In this document: one piece after another, positions 1-9,134 of the stretch
Numbering within the stretch: position 1 is the stretch's first letter
How the letters are laid out: every line of letters begins with the position of its first letter
DNA from: an uncultured Sphingomonadaceae bacterium
Lineage (GTDB): Bacteria > Pseudomonadota > Alphaproteobacteria > Sphingomonadales > Sphingomonadaceae
Direction: 5' to 3'
Assembly (NCBI GenBank): GCA_903871605.1
Contig: CAIQHF010000032.1
Location: 1-62,063 of the forward strand
Length of the DNA: 62,063 nucleotides
Made by a program: the position numbers and the translations under genes
Notes under the pieces: generated by a model
The model's input: the letters and a program-made list of their open reading frames with translations, nothing else
Databases searched by the model: none
What the model was told of the DNA's origin: nothing

Positions 1-494
1 AGACCCCCAAGCCCCGCCCGGTGGCCGCCGAGCCGCGCGCCGCGCCGCGCCCCGAGCCGCTCGCGCCGTCCGTCCCGGCCTCGGCCGATGCCGCGTCCGA
101 CGACGACGACGGCGCAGACGAGGATGTCGTGATTGCCGCGGCACCCGCCGCCCCGGCCCAGGTCTATCGCTCGATCGGCCCCGGCGGCTTCCAGCGCCAG
201 CAGCCCGGCGAGCAGCAGTCGCCGATCCCGCCCGCGCCCCCGCGTCGCCTCGTGCCGGCCAAGCCCGCCGCCGAGATCGCCGACAAGACCTCGCTGCTCG
301 ATCTCAACGATCGCATCTGCAAATGGCCGCTGGGTCACCCCGGCGAGCCCGACTTCCACTTCTGCGGCGACCAGGTGAATCCCGGCTTCCCCTATTGCGT
401 CGCGCATTGCGGCCTCGCCTACCAGGCGCAGATGCCGCGCCGCGATCGCCGCCCGCCGCCGCCGCTGCCCTATGGCGGGCCGCGGGTGCGGTGA
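1..494 (+). CDS. gcrA: GcrA cell-cycle regulator, C-terminal part (5' truncated by window edge)
   Basis: The frame is open from base 3 and stops at 492-494, so the N-terminal helix-turn-helix domain of GcrA lies outside the window. What remains is a Pro/Ala-rich linker with an acidic stretch (DDDDGADED), then the conserved C-terminal domain: LLDLNDRICKWPLGHP, a further Cys pair in FHFCG and YCVAHC, and a basic Pro-rich end. This Cys/His pattern is typical of the GcrA C-terminus, which in Caulobacter binds sigma-70 and activates CcrM-methylated promoters. The GTG at 21 is probably an internal Val codon. A type-B palindromic repeat follows the stop directly. Confidence 0.85.
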   Translation, partial: TPKPRPVAAEPRAAPRPEPLAPSVPASADAASDDDDGADEDVVIAAAPAAPAQVYRSIGPGGFQRQQPGEQQSPIPPAPPRRLVPAKPAAEIADKTSLLDLNDRICKWPLGHPGEPDFHFCGDQVNPGFPYCVAHCGLAYQAQMPRRDRRPPPPLPYGGPRVR

Positions 495-501
495 CCTTTT
501 T

Positions 502-595
502 TTCGTCATCCTGACGAAGGTCAGGATCTAGACACGCTACGCCCGACGGCGCAGCGCGGCGCGTCTGGATCCTGAACCAAGTTCAGGATGACGAA
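502..595. repeat. Type-B palindromic repeat (copy 1)
   Basis: The outer arms TTCGTCATCCTGA and TCAGGATGACGAA are perfect reverse complements. Each half also contains its own hairpin (TCCTGA..TCAGGA and TCCTGAAC..GTTCAGGA). It lies between gcrA and parE. Related copies are at 35272 and 43048. Confidence 0.8.
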
Positions 596-691
596 GGTGG
601 GGACGCAGCGTGCGCCTCTGCCGCGGAACGGGAGTAAGAACAGGTACGGAACGCTTTACCTGGGCGCCCCAGACCCGCTAGGCTCGCCGCG

Positions 692-2674
692 ATGGCCAAC
701 GACGACCTCTTCGCATCCCCCCGCCCCGGCAGTTCCGAAACCTACGACGCCGCCTCGATCGAGGTGCTCGAGGGGCTCGAACCGGTGCGCCGGCGCCCCG
801 GCATGTATATCGGCGGCACCGACGAGCGCGCGCTGCACCATCTCGCCGCCGAAGTGCTCGACAATGCGATGGACGAGGCGGTCGCGGGCCATGCCAATCG
901 CATCGAGGTGACGCTGGGTGCCGACAACCGCCTGACCATCACCGACAATGGCCGCGGCATGCCGGTCGACGAGCATCCGCGCTTCCCGGGCAAGTCGGCG
1001 CTCGAGGTGATCCTCACCATGCTGCATTCAGGCGGCAAGTTCAGCGACAAGGCCTATCAGACCTCGGGCGGGCTGCACGGCGTCGGCATCTCGGTGGTCA
1101 ACGCGCTGTCGGTCGACACCGTGATCGAGGTCGCGCGCAACAAGGAACTCTACCAACAGCGCTTCAGCAAGGGGCTGCCGACGAGCACGCTCGAAAAGGT
1201 CGGCGCCGCACCCAATCGCCGTGGCACCGCGGTCGCCTTCACCCCCGACCACGAGATCTTCGCCGAGCTCCGCTTCAAGCCGCAGCGGCTCTATCGGCTC
1301 GCGCGCTCGAAGGCCTATCTGTTCGCGGGCGTCGAGATACGCTGGCGCTGCGACCCGTCGGTGATCACCGACGACACGCCCGCCGAGGCGGTGTTTCAAT
1401 TCCCCGGCGGCCTCGCCGATCATCTGAGGGAGCAGATCGGCACACGCGAATGCGCCACCGCCGACTTCTTCGCGGGGCGGCAGGACTTCCCCAATGCACA
1501 AGGCTCGGTCGAGTGGGCGGTGGCGTGGCCGCTCTATTCGGACGGTTCGTACAGCTATTATTGCAACACCATCCCGACCCCCGACGGCGGCACGCACGAA
1601 CAGGGTCTGCGCGCCGCGCTGGTGAAGGGGATACGCGCGTTCGCCGACCAGGTCGGGCAGAAGCGGGCCAAGGATCTCGCCGCCGAGGACATCATGGTCG
1701 GCTCCGAGCTGATGCTCTCCGTCTTCGTGCGCGAGCCGCAGTTCCAGAGCCAGACCAAGGACCGGCTCACCTCGCCCGATGCCGCGCGGCTGGTCGAGGC
1801 GGGGGTGCGCGACCATTTCGACCATTTCCTCAGCCAGAATATGGAGCGCGGCAAGGCGCTGCTGGGCTATGTGCTCGATCGGATGGACGAGCGGCTGCGG
1901 CGCAAGGCCGAACGCGATGTCAAAAGAAAGACAGCGACATCCGGGCGCAAGCTCAGACTTCCCGGCAAGCTCACCGATTGCGCGTCGGACAGCCCGGAGG
2001 GCACCGAGATGTTCATCGTCGAAGGCGATTCGGCGGGCGGCTCGGCCAAGCAGGCGCGCGACCGCAAGACGCAGGCGGTGCTGCCGATCCGCGGCAAGAT
2101 CCTCAACGTCGCCTCGGCAACCTCCGCCAAGATATTGGCGAACCAGGAGATTGCCGATCTGATCCAGGCACTCGGCTGCGGCACGCGCGAACGCTGCGAC
2201 GCCGCCGCACTACGCTACGAGCGGATCGTGATCATGACCGACGCCGACGTCGACGGCGCGCATATCGCGACGCTGCTGATGACCTTCTTCTTCCAGGAGA
2301 TGCCCGATGTCGTGCGCCGCGGGCATCTCTATCTCGCCCAGCCGCCGCTCTATCGGCTGACCTCGGGCGCGAAGTCTCTCTATGCGCGCGACGATGCGCA
2401 GCGCGCCGAGATCGAGGCGACCCAGTTCAAGGGCAAGAAGGTCGAGGTCGCGCGCTTCAAGGGCCTCGGCGAGATGAACCCCCAGCAGCTGCGCGAGACG
2501 ACGATGGACCCGAAGACGCGTGGCATGATCCGCGTCACCCTGCCGCAGGAATATGAGGAGCGCGCGCTGGTCCGCGATCTGGTCGATCGGCTGATGGGCA
2601 AGGAGGCGCACCACCGCTACAGCTTCATCCAGGAGAATGCCGCGCGCGTGACCGAGGAGGAGATCGACGCATGA
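692..2674 (+). CDS. parE: DNA topoisomerase IV subunit B (ParE)
   Basis: This is the ATPase subunit of topoisomerase IV, which decatenates replicated chromosomes together with ParC. The 660-residue protein has the GHKL ATPase N-terminus (EVLDNAMDEAV, DNGRGMPVD, GLHGVGISVVNALS), a transducer domain and a C-terminal TOPRIM domain with Glu444 in IVEGDSAGGSAKQ and the acidic motif D517-A-D-V-D. The short N-terminus, the overall length and the stretch QAVLPIRGKILNV point to ParE rather than the longer GyrB. The ATG at 692 follows the type-B repeat and a gene-free leader. The stop overlaps the next start as ATGA, indicating coupling to the small membrane protein. Confidence 0.95.
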   Translation: MANDDLFASPRPGSSETYDAASIEVLEGLEPVRRRPGMYIGGTDERALHHLAAEVLDNAMDEAVAGHANRIEVTLGADNRLTITDNGRGMPVDEHPRFPGKSALEVILTMLHSGGKFSDKAYQTSGGLHGVGISVVNALSVDTVIEVARNKELYQQRFSKGLPTSTLEKVGAAPNRRGTAVAFTPDHEIFAELRFKPQRLYRLARSKAYLFAGVEIRWRCDPSVITDDTPAEAVFQFPGGLADHLREQIGTRECATADFFAGRQDFPNAQGSVEWAVAWPLYSDGSYSYYCNTIPTPDGGTHEQGLRAALVKGIRAFADQVGQKRAKDLAAEDIMVGSELMLSVFVREPQFQSQTKDRLTSPDAARLVEAGVRDHFDHFLSQNMERGKALLGYVLDRMDERLRRKAERDVKRKTATSGRKLRLPGKLTDCASDSPEGTEMFIVEGDSAGGSAKQARDRKTQAVLPIRGKILNVASATSAKILANQEIADLIQALGCGTRERCDAAALRYERIVIMTDADVDGAHIATLLMTFFFQEMPDVVRRGHLYLAQPPLYRLTSGAKSLYARDDAQRAEIEATQFKGKKVEVARFKGLGEMNPQQLRETTMDPKTRGMIRVTLPQEYEERALVRDLVDRLMGKEAHHRYSFIQENAARVTEEEIDA

Positions 2675-2979
2675 ACCAGATGCTGGGCTATGTGCTGAGC
2701 TTCGTCGCGGGCGCCTTGCTGTGCAACGGCATTCCGCACCTGCTGAGCGGGCTGCGCGGCGATCCCTTCCCCTCGCCCTTCGCCACGCCGTCGGGCGTCG
2801 GCAATTCGCGTCCGGTGGTCAACGTCCTGTGGGGCTTCGGCAACGGGCTCGCCGGCGCGCTGCTCGCGCTCCACTGGATGCCGCATTATGTCTCGCCGCG
2901 CGAGGATGCGCTGTTCGTCGCGGGGTTTCTGGCGATGGCGCTGTTCTGCGCGCATCACTTCGGCAAGGTGCGCGGCTAG
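2671..2979 (+). CDS. Small conserved membrane protein
   Basis: A 102-residue protein whose start overlaps the parE stop by four bases (ATGA). It has a hydrophobic N-terminal segment (about residues 3-20), a loop with PSPFATPSGVGNSRPVVNVLWG, a second hydrophobic segment around residues 48-65 and a third around 80-95, so it is probably a three-helix inner-membrane protein. I do not recognise a named family. The coupling to parE suggests co-expression but does not show a role in topoisomerase function. Confidence 0.75.
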   Translation: MNQMLGYVLSFVAGALLCNGIPHLLSGLRGDPFPSPFATPSGVGNSRPVVNVLWGFGNGLAGALLALHWMPHYVSPREDALFVAGFLAMALFCAHHFGKVRG

Positions 2980-3145
2980 GAAGGTTTGCGGCTGGGCCGG
3001 ATCGGCAACGCCGAGCACGCATACGCCGTGCGCCTGCACCACAAGGTTCGCTGCCAGCGGCGGCGGGCGAGGATCGTACGGATCAAACGGTTGCTCCCCG
3101 GCGATCGGATCGATAGCGGCGGCGGTGTCGTTTGAAGGAACCGCC

Positions 3146-4372
3146 ATGTCCGATGCCGTCTCCCCGCTCGCCGTCCCCTTCCCCGTCCTGCCGCCGATCG
3201 CGGGCGTGCGGATCGCGACGGTGCGCGCGGGCTACAAGAGCTGGGACCGCGACGATCTGACGCTGGTGACGCTCGACGCCGGCACCAGCGTCGCTGGCGT
3301 CATGACGCAATCGAAATGCCCGTCACCCGAGGTCGAATGGTGCCGGCAGGTGCTGCCGCTCGGCGCTGCGCGCGCGCTCGTCGTCAACGCCGGCAACAGC
3401 AATGCCTTCACCGGCAATCGCGGCCGCGCGGCGGTCGAGGCGATCGCGGCGCGGGTGGCGCTGGGCACGCGCGGGCTGCCCTCGGACGTGTTCGTCGCCT
3501 CGACCGGGGTGATCGGCGTGCCGCTGCCGATCCCCGTCGCCGAGGCGGGGATCGATGCGGCGCTGGATGCGCCTGCGACCGACTGGCGGGCGATGGCGGC
3601 GGCGATCTCGACCACCGACACCTTCCCCAAGGGGGCGATGGCCAAGGCGGTGATCGGCGACCGCAGCGTCACCCTCGTCGGCGTGATCAAGGGCTCGGGG
3701 ATGATCGCGCCCGACATGGCGACGATGCTCGGTTTCCTGTTCACCGACGCCGCGGTCGAGCCCGGCTTCCTCCAGCGGTCGCTCGACGCCGCGAACAGCA
3801 AGAGCTTCTCCTGCATCACGGTCGACGGCGACACCTCGACCTCGGACACCGTGCTCGCCTTCGCGACGGGCCAGGCAGGCAATGCGCCGCTCGCCTCGCT
3901 CGACGATCCCGGCGCCGACGCCTTCGCCGCCGCGCTGTCCGACGTCTGTCTCCAGCTCGCGCATCTGGTCGTCCGCGACGGCGAGGGCGCGAGCAAGTTC
4001 ATCGAGATCGAGGTGGCAGGCGCCGCGTCGGACATGAGCGCGCGGACGGTCGCGCTGTCGATCGCCAATTCGCCGCTGGTCAAGACCGCGATCGCGGGCG
4101 AGGACGCCAATTGGGGCCGCGTCGTGATGGCGGTGGGCAAGGCGGGCGAACCCGCCGAACGCGACCGGCTCGCGATCCGCTTCGGCGACACGCCGGTCGC
4201 CGAGGCGGGGCTTGCGGTCGAGGGCTATGACGAGGCGCCTGTCGCCGCGCATCTGAAGGGGCAGGATGTGCGGATCGGCGTCGATCTCGGTATCGGCGAC
4301 GGCCGCGCGACGGTGTGGACCTGCGACCTCACGCATGGCTACATCGCGATCAACGCGGACTATCGGTCCTGA
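3146..4372 (+). CDS. argJ: Bifunctional glutamate N-acetyltransferase / amino-acid acetyltransferase (ArgJ)
   Basis: ArgJ recycles the acetyl group between N-acetylornithine and glutamate in arginine biosynthesis. It is made as one chain that cleaves itself before a threonine. Here the cleavage motif KGSGMIAPDMATMLGF is intact with Thr193 as the expected nucleophile, and the C-terminal INADYRS ending is typical. The ATG at 3146 is preceded by AAGGAA and gives 408 residues, the normal size. The frame extends upstream but that part is unlike the family. The stop overlaps the next gene by one base (TGATG), so the phosphatase is probably translationally coupled. Confidence 0.94.
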   Translation: MSDAVSPLAVPFPVLPPIAGVRIATVRAGYKSWDRDDLTLVTLDAGTSVAGVMTQSKCPSPEVEWCRQVLPLGAARALVVNAGNSNAFTGNRGRAAVEAIAARVALGTRGLPSDVFVASTGVIGVPLPIPVAEAGIDAALDAPATDWRAMAAAISTTDTFPKGAMAKAVIGDRSVTLVGVIKGSGMIAPDMATMLGFLFTDAAVEPGFLQRSLDAANSKSFSCITVDGDTSTSDTVLAFATGQAGNAPLASLDDPGADAFAAALSDVCLQLAHLVVRDGEGASKFIEIEVAGAASDMSARTVALSIANSPLVKTAIAGEDANWGRVVMAVGKAGEPAERDRLAIRFGDTPVAEAGLAVEGYDEAPVAAHLKGQDVRIGVDLGIGDGRATVWTCDLTHGYIAINADYRS

Positions 4373-5166
4373 TGCACGCGCTCCATGCCGCGGTCGAGGC
4401 GACGATGCGCCGGATCGGGCGCGAGGTGCTGATGCCGCGCTTCCGCAACCTCGATGCCGCCGAGATCGAGGAGAAGGCACCCAACGACTATGTCACCGTC
4501 GTCGACAAGGAATCCGAGCGGCAGCTGAGCGCGGCGCTGATCGCGTTGCTGCCGGGGAGCCATGTCGTCGGCGAGGAGGGCGTCGCGGCCGACCCCTCGC
4601 TGGTCGATCGCATCGCGGACGGCCGCGCCTGGATCGTCGATCCGCTCGACGGCACCGGCAATTACACCGCGGGCAAGACGCCGTTCGCGATGATGGTCGC
4701 GCTGGCCGACGACGGCGTCGTACAGGCGGGCTGGATCCTCGATCCGGTGACCGGGCGGATGTGCCACGCGGTGCGGGGCGGCGGCGCCTATATCGACAAT
4801 CGCCGGATCGTGGCAACGGCCACCGGCGCGGCCCGCCCGATCGGCGCGCTGGCGACGCGCTATCTGCCCGACGACGTCCGCGCCGACATCAGCGCGCGTG
4901 CCGAAGGACGGATCGCGATCGCCGACATCCCCAATTGCGCGGGCGAGCAATATCCGCGGCTGGTGCTCGGCACCAACGACCTCGCGCTGTTCTGGCGCAC
5001 CAAGCCCTGGGACCACGCGCCGGGCGCGCTGTTCGTCGAGGAAGCCGGCGGCAAGGTGGCGCGGCCCGATGGCGGTGCGTATCGGCTCGGCGACGAGCGC
5101 ACCGGGTTGCTCGCGGCCGCCTCGCCCACGCTTTGGGACGACTCGGCAAAGATATTGTTCGGCTAG
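4372..5166 (+). CDS. Inositol monophosphatase family protein
   Basis: A 264-residue metal-dependent phosphatase. The Li-sensitive phosphatase signatures are present in order: EEKAPNDYVTVVDKESE near the N-terminus, the metal-binding GEEG, the core motif WIVDPLDGTGNYTAG, and WDHAPGALFVEEAGG near the C-terminus. Members hydrolyse inositol-1-phosphate, PAP or histidinol phosphate, and sequence alone does not decide which. Its overlap with argJ makes a role in amino-acid metabolism, such as histidinol phosphatase, possible but unproven. The start chosen is the TGATG-overlapping ATG. The in-frame extension upstream lies inside argJ. Confidence 0.85.
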   Translation: MHALHAAVEATMRRIGREVLMPRFRNLDAAEIEEKAPNDYVTVVDKESERQLSAALIALLPGSHVVGEEGVAADPSLVDRIADGRAWIVDPLDGTGNYTAGKTPFAMMVALADDGVVQAGWILDPVTGRMCHAVRGGGAYIDNRRIVATATGAARPIGALATRYLPDDVRADISARAEGRIAIADIPNCAGEQYPRLVLGTNDLALFWRTKPWDHAPGALFVEEAGGKVARPDGGAYRLGDERTGLLAAASPTLWDDSAKILFG

Positions 5167-5191
5167 AGCGACGTCAGCGCTCCGCCTAGAG

Positions 5192-5302
5192 CCCTCTCTC
5201 TTGAGGGAGAGGGTTGGGTGAGGGGTCGTAACCTCGAAGGTGGGACGCGACGCTGACGCGTCGCTCCCCCTTACCCCGACCCTCTCCCCGCCGGGGAGAG
5301 GG
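5192..5302. repeat. Type-C palindromic repeat (copy 1)
   Basis: A 111-bp element. The left end carries CCCTCTC..GAGGGAGAGGG-TTGGGTGAGGGG, the core AACCTCGAAGGTGGGACGCG, and the right end CCCTCTCCCCGCCGGGGAGAGGG. It fills the space between two convergent genes (phosphatase and trxA) and could fold into transcript-ending hairpins. Its closest relative, also 111 bp, is at 28900. Confidence 0.8.
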
Positions 5303-5313
5303 AGATCGCGTGA

Positions 5314-5658
5314 TCAGACCGCGGCGCGCGCTCCGTCGTCGAGCGCGCCTTCGATGAACGCCTTGAGCTTGCTCTTGGGCGCGGCGCCGACCTGCGTCGC
5401 CGCCGGCGCACCGTCCTTGAACAGGATCATCGTCGGAATGCCGCGCACGCCATATTTGCCCGGCGCGTCGGGATTATCGTCGATGTTGAGCTTGACGATC
5501 GTGACCTTGCTCCCGAGCTCGTCGGACAGCTCCTCGAGCGCCGGCCCGATCATCTTGCAGGGCCCGCACCACTCCGCCCAGAAATCGACGAGAACGGGGC
5601 CGTCGGCCGACAGTACGTCGGCATTGAAGCTCTGATCGGTGACGGTCTTGGTAGCCAT
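5314..5658 (-). CDS. trxA: Thioredoxin
   Basis: A 114-residue cytoplasmic dithiol reductant. The active site WCGPC is at residues 30-34 (context [19 protein letters not shown]), and the cis-proline loop [14 protein letters not shown] is intact. The ATG at 5658 has a strong AGGAG nine bases upstream. It is the last gene of the divL-to-addA transcription unit, 53 bases beyond the addA stop, and is probably also transcribed separately. Normal family length; nothing unusual. Confidence 0.95.
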   Translation of the reverse strand: MATKTVTDQSFNADVLSADGPVLVDFWAEWCGPCKMIGPALEELSDELGSKVTIVKLNIDDNPDAPGKYGVRGIPTMILFKDGAPAATQVGAAPKSKLKAFIEGALDDGARAAV

Positions 5659-5711
5659 GTGCGAAACTCCTGTTCGACTTGAACGCGATGTAGGCCGCCG
5701 GGGGCTCCGCC

Positions 5712-8700
5712 TCAACCGGCGGGGACCAAACTTTGCTCCGCATCCGCGAAGCCCGGCTTGTGCGCCGCGAGCGTGGCGGCGGGAAGCGCGATCAGCGCAG
5801 GGCCCGCGGTATAGAGCAGCGCCGCCTCGATCGCGCGATCGGGGAAGATCGCGCTGAGCGCCGCGGCATAGGCGCCCATCTGCGCGAGATGATGCGCGGG
5901 CACCTGCGCAAGCCCCGCGGGCACGCGCCGCCCGGTCTTGAAATCGACGATGGTGACGCGATCGGGCTCGACCAGCAGCCGGTCGACGGTGCCCGCGATC
6001 ACGCGACCGTCGACCACCGCGGCGATCGGCGCCTCGGCGAGCGCGTGCGGAGAGAAGATGCCGGCGTGCGCCGGATCGGCGATGATCGCGCAGGCGTCGG
6101 TGACCAGCGCGTCGCGCAGCGCCGCATCGGCCAGCCCGGCGGACTGTGCGAGCCAGCGATCGGCGGCGGCCGCGCGCGCCTCGGGCGCAAGCGCCGGCAG
6201 CCGCTCGAACAGCGCGTGCAGCAGCCGGCCGCGCTCGGCCGCCCAGCGCGTCTCGGGCCCCGGCGGCGGATTGGCCACCGTGTCCGATCCGATCGCCGAC
6301 GGCGCCAGCGGGCGGGGCGGACGGCTCTCCTGCGGCGCCGGGGTCCACAGCCAGTCGGGCGGCGACGATATCGGCGCGGGCGGGCGCACCGGCCGCGCCG
6401 CGCCGCGCGGCCCCTCCTCGGCATGGACGCGCATCGTCCCCCACAGCGGATCGTCGACGGCCGGCGCGTCGAGCCCGTCGAGCGCGGCCGCGAGCGCGGC
6501 ATACCAGCTGCGCGGCGGGGGCACGCCCTTCGCCATCGGCCCGAGCGCGCCGCCGATCGCCAGCCATTCCTCGGCGCGCGTCGCCGCGACATAGAGCAGC
6601 CGCCAATGCTCCTCGAGATCGCGTTTCTCGCCGATCGCCATCAGCTCGGCAAAGGGCGGGAAGCGCTCGTGGCTGCGCGGGCGGATGATCGGCACGGGGT
6701 CGGCGCCCTCCTCGGCCGGCCAGCCCAGCCCGCCGCCCGGCGAGCGATCGGGATCGCCGGTCGCGTCGGCCAGCACCACCAGCGGCGCCTGCAGCCCCTT
6801 GGAGCCGTGCGCGGTCATCACGCGCACCGCGTCGAGCGGCGCGGAGGGATCGCGCTTGATCTGCACCTCGCCGCGATCGAACCAGTCGAGAAACAGCTGC
6901 ATCGACGGCGCACCGCTCTCCTCGAACAGCAAAGCCGCGTTGAGCAGCTCCTCGATCGGATCGCGCGCCTCCTCGCCCAGCCGGCGCAGCAGCTTGCGCC
7001 GCCCGTCGAGCGCGCCCGACAGCAGCTCCTCGAAGAAACGATAGGGGGTGACGAGATCGGCGCTTGCCAGAATGCGGCCGAGCGCGTCGCGCGTCGCGGT
7101 AAGCGCGGGGTCGGCGGTGACGGCGGCAAGCAGTCCGCCCTTGCGCTCGAAGGCGACGGCGAACAGCTGCTGCTGGCTCAGCCCGAAGAGCGGCGAGACG
7201 AGCAGCGAGGCGAGATTGAGATCGTCGCCCGGCTGCAGCGCGAAGCGCGCGGCGGCGAGCAGATCTTTCACGGCCAGCGGCGCGTCGAGCCGCAACCGGT
7301 CGATCCCCGCCACCGGCACGCCGTGCGCGTGCAGCCGCGCGACGAGCAGCGCCGCGAGCTCGCCGCGCTTGCGCACCAGGATCATCACGTCCTCGGGGCG
7401 CAGCGGGCGGCCCTTGGTGGAGATCCACGGCGCCGCGTCGATCCACGCCTTGACCTGCCGCGCGAGCCTATCGGCGAACAGCCGCGTGGCGTCGTCGAGC
7501 CACCCCTCCTCGCCCGCCGCGATCTCGTCCGCCGCGATCGCGGAGACCGGCGGCCACAGCATGACGCGCCCCGACCCTTTCTTCGCCGCCTCGTGCGGCG
7601 GAACGTCGTCGGGAAGCCCGAGCGCCGCGGCGCCGAGATGCGCGATCAGCCGGTCGACCACCGCGAGCACCGGCGGCGTCGAGCGGAAGGAGCGATCGAG
7701 CGAGAGGCGGGTGATCGGCTCGTCATGCTCGCCGGCCATGCGCGTGAACGCGAGCTCGGCTGCGGTGAACGCCTGCGGATCGGTGCCCTGGAAGCCGAAG
7801 ATCGCCTGCTTGAAGTCGCCGACGGTGAAGATCGTGCGCAGCACGCCGCTCCGCGCGCCTTCGCCCGCGAAGAATTCGCCCGCCAACGCCGCGACGATCC
7901 GCCACTGGTCGACATTGGTGTCCTGCGCCTCGTCGACGAGGATATGATCGGTGCGCTGGTCGAGCTTGTAGCGCACCCATTCGCCCATCCCCGGCGTCTC
8001 GAGCAGGCGGACAGTCAGCCGGATCAGGTCGTCGAAATCGACCCCGCCCGCGGCGCGCTTGGCCTCGACATGGGCGCGCGCATAGGCCTGGCCTGCGCGC
8101 AGGCCCGCCGCGAGCGAGGCGGCATAGGCCGCCTTGACGCGCATCGCGAGCAGCTCGCCGCATGCCACGTGGAGCTTGGCGGCATCGGCGCCATAGGCGT
8201 CGTCCTGCGGCGCCTGCCCCTTGGCGAGCGAGCGCGGATCGCCGCTCTTCGTCGCCCACACCTCGTGCAGCGCCTGCAGCCCGGCGGCGCGCTCGGCGGG
8301 CGATCCGGCGAGCCAGCGTGCGATCACGTCCGCGCGATCGAGCCCGCGGGCTGTGCCCCACGCCGCGTTGGCCGCCGCGATCCGTTCGAGCGTGCGGCGA
8401 TCGAAGGTTTCGTCCGAGCAGGCCTCGCCGAGCGCCTCCTCGATGTCGCCATCGGGCACGCCCATCGCGCGGCGCAGCTTCGCCTCGATCCCGCCGCCCA
8501 GCCCTGCCATCGCGTCGGGCGCGCGCGCGCAGGCGCGCAGGAAGCGTTCCGCCCCCTCTTCGCCCAGTCGCCGGCTGAGCGCCTGCACGTCGTGCACCAG
8601 CGGCAGATCGCCGCCGCGCTCGGCCGTGACGAGCAGCTCGGCGAGCGTCGCATAGGCGAGCGCCTGCTCCTCGCGCTCCTCGAGCGGGCGGAAGCCGGGC

Positions 8701-9134
8701 ACCAGCCCCGCCTCGGCCGGGAAGCCGGCGAGCAGCGTCTGGCAGAAGGCGTGGATCGTCTGGATGCGCAGGCCGCCGCCGGTCGCCTCGAGCACGCGCG
8801 CGAACAGCGTGCGCGCCCGGGCGACCGCCTCGGGCGCGACATCCTCGCCGAGCGCGGCGAGTTCGCCTGCGAGCAGCGCGCTCTTCATCCGCACCCAGCT
8901 CGCCAGCCGGGCATGGATACGATCGGCCATCTCGGCGGCGCCCGCCTTGGTGAAGGTGAGGCACAGGATCGCGGCGGGATCATTGCCCGCGAGCAGCAGC
9001 CGGATCACCCGCGCGGTGAGCACGTGCGTCTTGCCGGTGCCGGCGGACGCCGACAGCCATACCAGCTGCCGCGGATCCGACGCCGCGGCCTGCGCGCCCT
9101 CGAGCGGGCGCAGCGGAGACGGGCGACGACTCAT
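5712..9134 (-). CDS. addA: Double-strand-break repair helicase-nuclease AddA
   Basis: AddA is the UvrD-like helicase and one nuclease of the AddAB complex, the alphaproteobacterial counterpart of RecBCD. The 1140-residue protein shows Walker [10 protein letters not shown] at residues 28-36, motif [15 protein letters not shown], later helicase motifs ([26 protein letters not shown]) and a C-terminal RecB-type nuclease with GTVDRLL and VDFKTGR. The ATG at 9134 overlaps the addB stop (ATGA), which fixes the start over an upstream in-frame extension. Function requires AddB. Confidence 0.93.
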   Translation of the reverse strand: MSRRPSPLRPLEGAQAAASDPRQLVWLSASAGTGKTHVLTARVIRLLLAGNDPAAILCLTFTKAGAAEMADRIHARLASWVRMKSALLAGELAALGEDVAPEAVARARTLFARVLEATGGGLRIQTIHAFCQTLLAGFPAEAGLVPGFRPLEEREEQALAYATLAELLVTAERGGDLPLVHDVQALSRRLGEEGAERFLRACARAPDAMAGLGGGIEAKLRRAMGVPDGDIEEALGEACSDETFDRRTLERIAAANAAWGTARGLDRADVIARWLAGSPAERAAGLQALHEVWATKSGDPRSLAKGQAPQDDAYGADAAKLHVACGELLAMRVKAAYAASLAAGLRAGQAYARAHVEAKRAAGGVDFDDLIRLTVRLLETPGMGEWVRYKLDQRTDHILVDEAQDTNVDQWRIVAALAGEFFAGEGARSGVLRTIFTVGDFKQAIFGFQGTDPQAFTAAELAFTRMAGEHDEPITRLSLDRSFRSTPPVLAVVDRLIAHLGAAALGLPDDVPPHEAAKKGSGRVMLWPPVSAIAADEIAAGEEGWLDDATRLFADRLARQVKAWIDAAPWISTKGRPLRPEDVMILVRKRGELAALLVARLHAHGVPVAGIDRLRLDAPLAVKDLLAAARFALQPGDDLNLASLLVSPLFGLSQQQLFAVAFERKGGLLAAVTADPALTATRDALGRILASADLVTPYRFFEELLSGALDGRRKLLRRLGEEARDPIEELLNAALLFEESGAPSMQLFLDWFDRGEVQIKRDPSAPLDAVRVMTAHGSKGLQAPLVVLADATGDPDRSPGGGLGWPAEEGADPVPIIRPRSHERFPPFAELMAIGEKRDLEEHWRLLYVAATRAEEWLAIGGALGPMAKGVPPPRSWYAALAAALDGLDAPAVDDPLWGTMRVHAEEGPRGAARPVRPPAPISSPPDWLWTPAPQESRPPRPLAPSAIGSDTVANPPPGPETRWAAERGRLLHALFERLPALAPEARAAAADRWLAQSAGLADAALRDALVTDACAIIADPAHAGIFSPHALAEAPIAAVVDGRVIAGTVDRLLVEPDRVTIVDFKTGRRVPAGLAQVPAHHLAQMGAYAAALSAIFPDRAIEAALLYTAGPALIALPAATLAAHKPGFADAEQSLVPAG

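Noticed and set aside
2888-3145. N-terminal extension of argJ by 86 codons
   Set aside because: The extension is Cys/Arg-rich and unlike ArgJ. The ATG at 3146 has a ribosome site and gives the family length.
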